Assembly: GCA_900767585.1 (NCBI GenBank)
Contig: CAAFZP010000110.1
Location: forward strand, 1-21,433
DNA from: Lachnospiraceae bacterium
Lineage (GTDB): Bacteria; Bacillota; Clostridia; Lachnospirales; Lachnospiraceae
DNA: 21,433 nt
Direction of reading: 5' to 3'
In this document: one piece after another, positions 1 to 6,593 of the stretch
How the letters are laid out: every line of letters begins with the position of its first letter
How positions within the stretch are numbered: position 1 is the first letter of the stretch
Notes under the pieces: generated by a model
Database searches by the model: none
The model's input: only the letters and a program-made list of their open reading frames with translations
Told to the model about the DNA's origin: nothing
Program-made: the position numbers and the translations under genes

Positions 1-417
1 AACCTCCATATCGGTTATCTCGCCGATAAACATCGTATGGGATCCGAGATCCTCTGTTTTTTTGACTGTTACAGAAATGTATGCATTTGTACCTTCTGTA
101 ATATAATAAATACCATTTATTCCCCTGGAACACTTTTCAAATGTTTCAAACTTATTGGTATCCCTTCCTGATTGAAAGCCAAAATGCTTAAACAATTCAA
201 ACTCTGCATTCTGACTCAAGACTGATACTGTAAATTTTCCGGTTCTTTCAATCATATCATGCGTATAATTTGCCTTATTTACACAGATACTTAACTGGTT
301 TGGTTCCGAAGCTACCTGAATGGCTGTATTAATGATACATCCGTTATCTTTTTCTGCTTCTTTAGCGGTCAATATAAACAGTCCATAACTCAACTTATAC
401 ATTGCTTTCCTATCCAT
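1..417 (-). CDS. Flavin reductase domain protein, 3' end cut by window edge
   Basis: The first 139 codons are visible and the gene runs off the left edge of the window. The protein begins MDRKAMYKLSYGLFILTA and contains NGCIINTAIQVASEPNQLS, NKANYTHDMI and FELFKHFGFQSGRDTNKF. These are typical of the clostridial flavin reductase (FMN-binding split-barrel) family, often joined or next to rubredoxin and used in NAD(P)H:flavin or oxygen-detoxifying electron transfer. Whether a rubredoxin domain follows cannot be seen. The start is set by a perfect AAGGAGGAAA ribosome site at 421-430. A consensus promoter and two palindromes lie upstream, so this gene is transcribed separately from cbiB. Cytoplasmic, no signal peptide. 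The family call is firm; the physiological role is inferred. Confidence 0.85.
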   Translation of the reverse strand, partial: MDRKAMYKLSYGLFILTAKEAEKDNGCIINTAIQVASEPNQLSICVNKANYTHDMIERTGKFTVSVLSQNAEFELFKHFGFQSGRDTNKFETFEKCSRGINGIYYITEGTNAYISVTVKKTEDLGSHTMFIGEITDMEV

Positions 418-426
418 ATTTTTCCT

Positions 427-453
427 CCTTATTAGGAACTATTCTTAATAAGG
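427..453 (-). promoter_or_regulatory. Inverted repeat between -10 box and ribosome site of flavin reductase
   Basis: Perfect 8-bp arms (CCTTATTA at 427-434 and TAATAAGG at 446-453) with an 11-nt spacer lie directly downstream of the -10 box. The arm nearest the gene overlaps the ribosome site on the minus strand. It could be a repressor site, or an RNA hairpin hiding the ribosome site if transcription starts early enough to include the whole upstream arm. The repeat is seen; the function is inferred. Confidence 0.45.
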
Positions 454-482
454 ATTGTATCTCTCTTTTATTCTATTGTCAA
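454..482 (-). promoter_or_regulatory. Sigma-A-type promoter for flavin reductase
   Basis: On the minus strand there is a perfect -35 box TTGACA (477-482), a 17-nt spacer and a -10 box TACAAT (454-459), 36 bp upstream of the start codon. It lies entirely in the short gap after cbiB. Confidence 0.8.
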
Positions 483-489
483 TATAATA

Positions 490-506
490 ATAGTAATTAT
501 TACTAT
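490..506. promoter_or_regulatory. 7-1-7 palindrome, Fur-family-like operator
   Basis: The sequence TAGTAATTATTACTA (491-505) is a perfect 7-1-7 inverted repeat, extended by one more pair (490/506). It lies 8 bp upstream of the -35 box of the flavin reductase promoter and overlaps the cbiB stop codon. The 7-1-7 geometry matches boxes of Fur, PerR and Zur regulators; it differs from the Bacillus Zur box (TCGTAATNATTACGA) by one base per arm. Which regulator binds, if any, is inference. Confidence 0.45.
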
Positions 507-1498
507 ATGAAGCATCCGCATCCGATCAGCACGCCGACCCCCACGATCACCATCAACACTGCGGTTCCGTACATCAACCGGTTTGCCCGGCGGATATCCT
601 TCGGCTCGATCTGCCTTTTCGCATCGCCAATCGTTGGTTTCTCGTATAGCTTTCCAAAATAATATGCATTTCCGGCAAGCTGCAATCCAAGAGCTCCCGC
701 ACACGCCGATTCCGTCTGTGCAGAGTTCGGGCTTGCATGGTTTCGTCGATCCCGCAAATGAATCCGCGCCGCACCAGCCATATCCATACCCAAAATGCCT
801 GCCGCACCAACCATCAGCCACGCGGAAAGTCGTGCCGGAATGAAATTCACGACATCGTCCACACGCGCCGCGCACGTTCCAAAATACCGGTATTTGTCGT
901 TCTTATATCCAAGCATGGAGTCCATCGTATTAATTGCTTTGTACACCCACGCACCGACCGGACCGAACAAAAACATATAAAAAAGCGGGGCGATCACGCC
1001 GTCCGACGTATTTTCAGCGACCGTTTCCACCGCTGCCTTCGCGATGCCTTCCTCGGTGAGCGATGCTGTATCTCTGCCGACGATCATGGATACCGCCGTT
1101 CTCGCCTGTTCCACTTCCCCGGCTTCGAGTGCCTTGCACACCTTCATACTCTCCCGCCGAAGCGAGCAGGCTGCCAGCATCTGATACGACATCCAGATTG
1201 CCACAACCAGATACAACGTATGATGAATCCGGTTGCACCCATATAGGATTCCTTCCGCCACAAGCAGTGACACCGTTATCACGATCACAACTGTAAATGT
1301 TCCTGCCACCTGTTTTTTACGGATATCCGCGTCGCGATCTTCCCGTATCCGAAACCGCTTGCGCATCCACGTCTCCACATGGTAGATCAGCCAGCCCATC
1401 CCCTGTACCGGGTGCCACAGCCAGTGTGGATCGCCGAATACCAGATCAAGCAGACATGCAATTATAATGATAAATATACGTTCCTGTAACACGGTCAC
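503..1498 (-). CDS. cbiB: Adenosylcobinamide-phosphate synthase CbiB
   Basis: CbiB is the integral membrane enzyme that joins the aminopropanol (phosphate) arm to adenosylcobyric acid. The hallmark segment LLDLVFGDPHWLWHPVQGMG is near the N-terminus. Further on come AVETVAENTSDGVIAPLFYM, VYKAINTMDSMLGYKN and the C-terminal ALGLQLAGNAYYFGK, all conserved in the family, with several hydrophobic spans between. Length (331 residues) is normal. I chose the GTG at 1498 because AAAGGAAA sits 6-9 nt before it; an in-frame ATG at 1528 would add ten residues (MQCSYERKCK) but lacks a good ribosome site. It is the last gene of the set cobU-like, cobC, cbiB, with an 116-nt gap after cobC. Confidence 0.93.
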   Translation of the reverse strand: MTVLQERIFIIIIACLLDLVFGDPHWLWHPVQGMGWLIYHVETWMRKRFRIREDRDADIRKKQVAGTFTVVIVITVSLLVAEGILYGCNRIHHTLYLVVAIWMSYQMLAACSLRRESMKVCKALEAGEVEQARTAVSMIVGRDTASLTEEGIAKAAVETVAENTSDGVIAPLFYMFLFGPVGAWVYKAINTMDSMLGYKNDKYRYFGTCAARVDDVVNFIPARLSAWLMVGAAGILGMDMAGAARIHLRDRRNHASPNSAQTESACAGALGLQLAGNAYYFGKLYEKPTIGDAKRQIEPKDIRRANRLMYGTAVLMVIVGVGVLIGCGCFI

Positions 1499-1614
1499 TT
1501 TACATTTCCTTTCATAGCTGCATTGCATATTTGTATTCCGTACTGTTAGTTACCTGACATACCTCACACGACTTTGCCTTTACATAGTGCCTCCATCACA
1601 TCTATTTCATAGCA

Positions 1615-2403
1615 TCAGGCACCGTTTTTCATACCCTGCGGCAATTTCATTTTCTCGTAAGATACAATCTGCATCCCATCCGCTGTCACTTCTAACCATC
1701 CTGCAATTCCCTCGCCCGGCTTCACCTGCCAGTCAAAATAATCCTTGTGTGGCTCTGACAACTGATCCATCAGTGCCATGATCGTGCCTCCGTGTGCGAC
1801 GATAACGATCGTGTCTGACAGGGATGTGTGCGCCGTCTCTATTCTCGATGAAACGTCACATCGTAACCGTTTTTGTCCTTCCCTGCTTTCCGCATCCACA
1901 AACACCTTCTCAAATCCCCGCATCACACGGTCTGTAAACCCCGCTTTCGTCTCGCCGCCCGGAAACGCCGTCGTGCCGCCACTGTCGATGTAGCGCTGGT
2001 AATCGGGATTGCCATTTAATTCCGCATAATTCATGTATTCAAATTCACCGAACCGGCACTCTGCAAGCTCCGGGATTTCCACCTTTCCTGCATCCGGGAA
2101 CAGAATATCCGCCGTCTGCATTGCGCGCAAATATGGGCTGACGTAGACGATTTGCTCTTTACTGCCGTTTTCTTGACAGTGCTGGTCACATGTGATTTTC
2201 CCCGGTACAATTTCGATTTCGTCATGTACACTATCTGACACGGTTCTACGATTCATCGACACCTGTTTCTGCCAGAACTCCTGCATACCTTGCAGATCTT
2301 CCACGCTCTCCGGAAGCAGTCCTTCATCCGTCGTACCGACATACCGATGTTCTTGATTTCCCTGCGTCATGCCATGACGGATTAATACAATCTTTGCTTT
2401 CAT
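1615..2403 (-). CDS. cobC: CobC-like alpha-ribazole phosphatase (histidine phosphatase family)
   Basis: The protein has the phosphoglycerate-mutase/histidine-phosphatase signature LIRHGMTQGN with catalytic His10, the conserved SPYLRAMQTADIL (about 89-101), the acidic CRFGEFEYMNYAEL (116-129) and the second catalytic His204 in VAHGGT. In cobalamin synthesis this family removes phosphate from alpha-ribazole-5'-phosphate or adenosylcobalamin-5'-phosphate; the cob neighbours support that role. At 262 residues it is longer than usual (about 200), with extra hydrophilic stretches at about 44-83 and 171-196. The start codon lies 1 nt after the stop of the CobU-like gene, so the two are translationally coupled. 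Substrate is inferred from context. Confidence 0.85.
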   Translation of the reverse strand: MKAKIVLIRHGMTQGNQEHRYVGTTDEGLLPESVEDLQGMQEFWQKQVSMNRRTVSDSVHDEIEIVPGKITCDQHCQENGSKEQIVYVSPYLRAMQTADILFPDAGKVEIPELAECRFGEFEYMNYAELNGNPDYQRYIDSGGTTAFPGGETKAGFTDRVMRGFEKVFVDAESREGQKRLRCDVSSRIETAHTSLSDTIVIVAHGGTIMALMDQLSEPHKDYFDWQVKPGEGIAGWLEVTADGMQIVSYEKMKLPQGMKNGA

Positions 2404-2404
2404 A

Positions 2405-2752
2405 TCACTTAATCCTCGTTCCGATTCCTGCCGTCACGCGGATAACCTGCTCCGCCTGACTTGCCAGATAGCAATTCACGCGCCCGTTCTTCTCGCGAAA
2501 CTCCCGTTCAAATGCATCAATCGGCACAATGCCGCTTCCGACCTCATCGCTGACCAAAACGAGCTTGTCTGCATTTCCGGCAAGAACCGCTTTGTTCATA
2601 AGCTGCTTTGTCTCTAATTCCGGATCGCCGCCCTGCTGCATCGTCTTCCGCACATATTTATGAAAATTATTGATAATCTGATGTCCTTCTTTGAAATTTG
2701 CCTTGGCATACTCGAACTTTCCCTGATATGCACCACCGATTATTAAGATCAT
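2405..2752 (-). CDS. Short CobU-like P-loop protein
   Basis: This 115-residue protein starts MILIIGGAYQGK, a Walker A loop like that of CobU (adenosylcobinamide kinase/guanylyltransferase). It ends with a well conserved CobU C-terminal block: VLVSDEVGSGIVP, then a Phe-Arg-Glu segment, GRVNCYLASQAEQVIRVTAG and a final IK. It lacks the central part of CobU, including the HH/HR segment holding the guanylylated histidine, so it is about 65 residues shorter than usual. It is not an obvious pseudogene: the frame is intact, the ribosome site GAGGGAA is good, and it is coupled to cobC. It may be a kinase-only form or a partner of the full-length CobU at 5207-5791. Exact function is not known to me. 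Confidence 0.75.
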   Translation of the reverse strand: MILIIGGAYQGKFEYAKANFKEGHQIINNFHKYVRKTMQQGGDPELETKQLMNKAVLAGNADKLVLVSDEVGSGIVPIDAFEREFREKNGRVNCYLASQAEQVIRVTAGIGTRIK

Positions 2753-2763
2753 AGCGTTCCCTC

Positions 2764-2819
2764 TTTATACTTTTTTATTTCTTTATACTTTTTCGATTAT
2801 TTTATACTTCTTTATACTT
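2764..2819. repeat. Four copies of TTTATACTT in a T-rich tract
   Basis: TTTATACTT occurs at 2764-2772, 2782-2790, 2801-2809 and 2811-2819 in the divergent region between the CobU-like gene and the lipoprotein. Read on the minus strand each copy gives AAGTATAAA, so each contains a possible -10 box (TATAAA) for the minus-strand cob set. No gene is seen in the 285-nt region 2753-3037. Confidence 0.7.
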
Positions 2820-2828
2820 TTTCTGCAA
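2801..2828 (-). promoter_or_regulatory. Possible promoter of the CobU-like/cobC/cbiB set
   Basis: On the minus strand TTGCAG (2823-2828) is followed after 16 nt by TATAAA (2801-2806), 48 bp before the start codon of the CobU-like gene. The alternative TATAAA copies nearby could also serve. Confidence 0.4.
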
Positions 2829-2883
2829 GATACATTTTCATATTGCATAAATTTTTTTATTTTTCCCAACCTTTTCCCCTTCT

Positions 2884-2908
2884 CGTCCGTCTATATATTG
2901 AACGGACG
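2884..2908. promoter_or_regulatory. Inverted repeat just upstream of the lipoprotein promoter
   Basis: CGTCCGT (2884-2890) and ACGGACG (2902-2908) form perfect 7-bp arms around an 11-nt AT-rich spacer, 2 bp before the -35 box of the plus-strand promoter. The position suits an activator or repressor site. No known regulator is recognised. Confidence 0.4.
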
Positions 2909-2910
2909 GA

Positions 2911-2939
2911 TTGCAAAATTGTTCCGTATCATTTATATT
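2911..2939 (+). promoter_or_regulatory. Promoter of the lipoprotein gene
   Basis: TTGCAA (2911-2916), a 17-nt spacer and TATATT (2934-2939) give a good vegetative promoter about 100 bp before the lipoprotein start. The leader then contains a hairpin GCAGAC/GTCTGC (2959-2976). Confidence 0.6.
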
Positions 2940-3037
2940 CAATACATGATTATGTGCAGCAGACGATTCTGTCTGCGCATAACGCGTGTCTTATTATAAA
3001 TGAAATCAAATATTTACTTAAAGGAGAGACTATCAAA

Positions 3038-4405
3038 ATGAAGAAAAAACTTACAAAGACACTGGCACTTGGACTGTCACTGGCAGCCGCCCTTACACTG
3101 ACAACCGGTTGTGGCAAGAAAGAAGATACCACGTCGGACACTCCTGCTCCGGCAGTAACAAGCGAAAGCAGTTCCGATAATTCCGGAAGCGAAACAGCAG
3201 CCGGTACGATCGACTACACCATCTGTCCATGGGTGTTCAGCCGTGCGCTTTCCGATGAAGAGACATTGGAATTGCCAGAAGGTGCCGGTCTGTACGGACT
3301 GACATTCCCAGTTACGACGGATACGCTTTTTAGCATGCCTTACAGCGCAGCCAGCGTGCCACTTAAGGATGCACTGGATGAATCTGCATATTCCGTATCA
3401 TTTTATGAGGATAGTTACTCTCTTCCCCAGCTGATGATAGACGAAGACGATATGACCATTGGCGAAGCCCTTGACAAGAACCTCTGGTCACTGTTCAGTA
3501 CATATTTAGATTATGATGCTTTCGGGGTTTCCGAAGAGGCTTACAACGATGTCTACAACTCTTACGATGATCCGAATCCTGCATATATCTATATGGATAT
3601 GCTGACAACCATGTTTGGTACCCCGAATTATATCTGTTTCGGCAACGACTATGATGCAGAAAAGTCAGCCGAAGAAAATACCCAGTACTTCGTTGACACG
3701 TTCCTGCATCCGGAAAAATCGGATGACCAGTTCTCATCATATCTAATGTACATTGGCTGGCAATTTGAAGATTTTGGAATCGCGGTAAACTTCTTTGACA
3801 CTCTTCGTTACAGTGAGACAAGCGGATATTCCATATCTCGGGAGAATGAACTGGGATTCACATACGTTCCAATCGAGAAAGGAACCCTGGAAGACTATTT
3901 CTTAGACACCTTTGATGGTCGCTATGGAACAAACATCGTGAAAGAACTGATGGCAGAGAAAACGGCTTTGTTCGGCGATGTCGAATACCTGACACCGGAG
4001 GACAAGATCGTGAACCTTGTCAAGTCTGCTAGCAGCACCGCTTCCACAACCGATGCAGAAACAACAGAAAGCGCAACTGATTCTTCCAACTATGTGGATG
4101 TTGACCGTGATTTCAGTGAAGCTGCAAATGATGTCTATATGGCAATCACCGACTGCTTCAAGCTCGGCGGCGAAGATACACTCGTCTTAAATGGTACAAC
4201 CAATAAGGGCGTATTCAAGACAGGCGATCCTGTCTATGTACAGCTCACAAACGGCAAGGTTGTAGAAGGCACGATCAGCCGCATGGAGCAGCTCCGTCAG
4301 GATGTCACGGAATCTACCCTCGGCGAAAGCATTGGTATCATGGTTGATGGACTTAGCATAAGCGATCAGGATTATGTGACTGGTGGTGTCATCGTTGTTA
4401 AATAA
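3038..4405 (+). CDS. Lipoprotein with C-terminal EF-Tu-domain-2-like barrel
   Basis: The protein starts MKKKLTKTLALGLSLAAA and has a lipobox LTTGC with the lipidated Cys25, so it is tethered to the outer face of the membrane. The start at 3038 has AAGGAGAG 9-10 nt upstream. A Ser/Thr/Asp linker (26-55) leads to a large acidic, aromatic-rich domain (about 57-328) that I do not recognise, then a second Thr/Ser linker (about 330-350). The last 89 residues (367-455) contain GVFKTGDPVYV, VEGTISRMEQLRQ, LGESIGIMVDGLSISDQD and GGVI, in the order and spacing of the beta-barrel domain 2 of translation GTPases. No GTPase domain is present. It is the only plus-strand gene here, with its own promoter, and it overlaps cobS tail to tail by 8 nt. 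Function unknown; a link to cobalamin is not shown. Confidence 0.88.
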   Translation: MKKKLTKTLALGLSLAAALTLTTGCGKKEDTTSDTPAPAVTSESSSDNSGSETAAGTIDYTICPWVFSRALSDEETLELPEGAGLYGLTFPVTTDTLFSMPYSAASVPLKDALDESAYSVSFYEDSYSLPQLMIDEDDMTIGEALDKNLWSLFSTYLDYDAFGVSEEAYNDVYNSYDDPNPAYIYMDMLTTMFGTPNYICFGNDYDAEKSAEENTQYFVDTFLHPEKSDDQFSSYLMYIGWQFEDFGIAVNFFDTLRYSETSGYSISRENELGFTYVPIEKGTLEDYFLDTFDGRYGTNIVKELMAEKTALFGDVEYLTPEDKIVNLVKSASSTASTTDAETTESATDSSNYVDVDRDFSEAANDVYMAITDCFKLGGEDTLVLNGTTNKGVFKTGDPVYVQLTNGKVVEGTISRMEQLRQDVTESTLGESIGIMVDGLSISDQDYVTGGVIVVK

Positions 4406-5210
4406 CATGCACCAAAACGACAGTTCCAATTAACATCCAGAGCTCGCACATCTGCAGGAAATATCCAGCCAGATCGCCGGTGATCCCGCCAAAGGTGCGA
4501 TACGACATGAAACGATAATAGAAAAACATCAGTATGGCGATGCCTGTAATCACAAGTGCTGCAACCGGCTGTATCACACAGCCTGCGGCAATGCAGGCAA
4601 TAAGCCATACGAACATGATCGCCTTCGAGCGATTATTTACAAGGCGTGCGGTATCTGCCAGCATGCCTTCTTTTTTTGCTTTCTGAAATGTGAGTACCGA
4701 AAGTCCGGACAAAGTACGTTCCAGCACAAATCCTACCGCGAACACGCCCATCAACCGCATTGCATGTGCCGGTGCACCAACCTGCGTCCCGGATGGTATC
4801 TCTCTGTTCAGCGCATGTACGACCTCTGCCATGCATCCAAAATAAATCAGGAAATACAAGCAGCCGCGGATAATTGCAAACGCCCCGGTATGCGGGTCTT
4901 TCAGAATCTGCAGCTTCTCCTCCTTGGACTTATAAGAAGATTTCGCATCCACGGTATCTAAGAATCCATCCATGTGGATACCGCCTGTGATCAGGATCGG
5001 GAATCCCGTAAGAAGTGCCGCTGTGAAGACTTCCGACCACTGTAGGAGAAAACCAAAGAGATACCAGATTGCAAACTCACCCGCACCAATCACAGCCCCA
5101 ACCAGTGGGAACGCGCACATGCTGTACTGCAAGGCTTTCGGGTCCCATTTGAAATGCGGCATTGGTATCTTAGAATAAGTTGAAAATGCAATTGCGATTG
5201 CTTTCATCAT
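4398..5210 (-). CDS. cobS: Adenosylcobinamide-GDP ribazoletransferase CobS
   Basis: CobS is the membrane enzyme that joins alpha-ribazole(-phosphate) to adenosylcobinamide-GDP to give adenosylcobalamin(-phosphate). The N-terminus AFSTYSKIPMPHFKWD, the following FPLVGAVIGAGE, the metal-binding-type ILITGGIHMDGFLDTVDA and RTFGGITGDLAGYFLQMCEL near the C-terminus are all family hallmarks; hydrophobic spans fit a polytopic protein. Length (270) is normal. Its ATG overlaps the cobU stop (ATGA), so it is translationally coupled to cobU. It is the last gene of the main cluster and its stop lies inside the end of the convergent lipoprotein gene. Confidence 0.95.
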   Translation of the reverse strand: MMKAIAIAFSTYSKIPMPHFKWDPKALQYSMCAFPLVGAVIGAGEFAIWYLFGFLLQWSEVFTAALLTGFPILITGGIHMDGFLDTVDAKSSYKSKEEKLQILKDPHTGAFAIIRGCLYFLIYFGCMAEVVHALNREIPSGTQVGAPAHAMRLMGVFAVGFVLERTLSGLSVLTFQKAKKEGMLADTARLVNNRSKAIMFVWLIACIAAGCVIQPVAALVITGIAILMFFYYRFMSYRTFGGITGDLAGYFLQMCELWMLIGTVVLVHVI

Positions 5211-5791
5211 GGCTGCTTGTCTCCTTTTATCTTAACCGGAATCCCACAGACAACCTCCGTCACGGTTGCTGCCTCCCGTGCGAATGCACAGTTGATCTCT
5301 GCCAGATTCTTCACATACTCCCGCGTGCTTTCATCGTAGGTCAGACTTCCGCCATCGGAGAACACATCATTTGTGACAATCACCAGTTCCTGCACACGCG
5401 TAGATAAATCAATGAGCGCCTGTACGATTTTGTTGCTTACAGGGGACATCGTCTCTGCCATATCGGAGCCTGCATTACTATCCGGTTCCAGATACATCTC
5501 ATTTGCAAGCAGGTTCGACATACATTCAAGCAGCAACACGTCCTGCCTTTTTGCCACAATATGTTCCACATGCCGGTAACATTCGATCGTATCAAACCCT
5601 TTGTCGGCACGCATCGCGCGGTGTCGCTCGATCCGCTGCATCGTCTCCGGATCAATCTCTGTCGTATTCCATTTATACGGATACATCGTCGCAATGTAGA
5701 GCAGCCGACCATCGCCCTGCAAGGACATGGCAAAACTTTCTGCATACGATGATTTTCCACTGGCACTTCCGCCATATACAATATGTAACAT
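5207..5791 (-). CDS. cobU: Full-length CobU, adenosylcobinamide kinase/guanylyltransferase
   Basis: CobU phosphorylates adenosylcobinamide and then transfers GMP to it. The 194-residue protein has the P-loop GGSASGKSSYAE (8-19), YIATMYP, the ERHRAMRA segment with the histidine equivalent to the guanylylated His of Salmonella CobU, and the acidic DVLLLECMSNLLANEM. The usual C-terminal motif NEVGxGIVP is altered here to NDVFSDGGSL, although the following NLAEINCAFAREAATVTEVVCGIPVKIKG keeps the family pattern. The ribosome site AAGGGA overlaps the end of the upstream membrane-anchored gene (13-nt gap), and cobS follows with an ATGA overlap. A second, shorter CobU-like protein is encoded at 2405-2752 and keeps the motif this one lacks. 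Confidence 0.92.
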   Translation of the reverse strand: MLHIVYGGSASGKSSYAESFAMSLQGDGRLLYIATMYPYKWNTTEIDPETMQRIERHRAMRADKGFDTIECYRHVEHIVAKRQDVLLLECMSNLLANEMYLEPDSNAGSDMAETMSPVSNKIVQALIDLSTRVQELVIVTNDVFSDGGSLTYDESTREYVKNLAEINCAFAREAATVTEVVCGIPVKIKGDKQP

Positions 5792-5804
5792 CGTCTATTT
5801 CCCT

Positions 5805-6584
5805 TTAAAAACCCATTTCTGTAAGATCACTACTCACAGTCGTCCGATCCGGATCATAAGCTAAACTAATGTGCGAAACCGTCAGACTTTCATCAACCTG
5901 AACCTGCAGATCATATGTGTCAAAATTAATAATGTATTGGATTGTATTTCCTGTCTTCAAATATTCTTCCGGCTTCTTATATTTCTCCAGTTCCTGCAAT
6001 CCGGTAAATGGTTCTTCATGAAACGTAATCACGCCAAGGTTACTGTCGCATGTATAATATTTCCGGTTATTTTTCTCCTCCAGTTCTCCATATTTCTTAA
6101 TCTCGTCTATATGAAGATACTCGTATACCTGCTCCAGCGAATCCCCGATCCGAATCGGTCCCTTATAATATGTACCATACTCCGGCTGCGCCTGATCAAT
6201 GCTCATGTAGATTCTTCTGTCATCTTCACGCTCTTTCGAGACAATATACACGGAAGCTCTGTAGTTTCTATCCCCGTCGATCTCGTACGGACACATCAGA
6301 ACCTGCGCCTTCATATTATCGGCATAGTACACAAAATAATCCCTTGTGTCATTCACACTATTTGCCATGCCAATATTGTTCTCCATCATAATGGCACTCA
6401 TTCTGTCACCTTCGGACAGCGTATGCTTCATAAATGTAAACTCATCAAATCCAAACGTAAACTCGACCGGATGCGGTCCCGTATCCTTCGAATTCAAATT
6501 TTGTCTTACAAATACAACGCCGAGTACGCCAGCCAAAATCAGTACTACACCCGCTATAATTATCCATATCTTTCTATGTTTCAT
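5805..6584 (-). CDS. Membrane-anchored protein of unknown function in the cob operon
   Basis: I do not recognise a family. The 259-residue protein has a positively charged start (MKHRK), one hydrophobic helix (about 5-26, WIIIAGVVLILAGVLGVVFV) and a soluble domain that should lie outside the cell. The outer domain is rich in Tyr, Asp and Glu, with segments such as RDYFVYYADNMKAQVLMCPY, RIGDSLEQVYEYLHI and YYTCDSNLGVITF. It has two Cys residues (Cys98 region and near the middle). It sits between cobT (9-nt gap, ribosome site AGGGGGAA spanning the cobT stop) and cobU (13-nt gap), so it is surely co-transcribed with them. No enzyme for cobalamin assembly is expected here, which makes the placement odd. 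A helper for substrate uptake or a passenger are both possible. Confidence 0.8.
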   Translation of the reverse strand: MKHRKIWIIIAGVVLILAGVLGVVFVRQNLNSKDTGPHPVEFTFGFDEFTFMKHTLSEGDRMSAIMMENNIGMANSVNDTRDYFVYYADNMKAQVLMCPYEIDGDRNYRASVYIVSKEREDDRRIYMSIDQAQPEYGTYYKGPIRIGDSLEQVYEYLHIDEIKKYGELEEKNNRKYYTCDSNLGVITFHEEPFTGLQELEKYKKPEEYLKTGNTIQYIINFDTYDLQVQVDESLTVSHISLAYDPDRTTVSSDLTEMGF

Positions 6585-6593
6585 GCGTTCCCC

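Noticed and set aside
737..1246. 169-residue plus-strand open frame opposite cbiB
   Set aside because: It is the antisense shadow of a well supported CbiB gene, with no domain and no ribosome site seen.
2405..2752. Pseudogene remnant of cobU
   Set aside because: The frame is intact, the P-loop and C-terminal block are conserved, and it has a ribosome site and tight coupling to cobC, so a working short protein is more likely.
2843..3037. 65-residue N-terminal extension of the lipoprotein (from ATG 2843)
   Set aside because: It would bury the signal peptide and lipobox, and it spans the promoter. The start at 3038 has a strong ribosome site.
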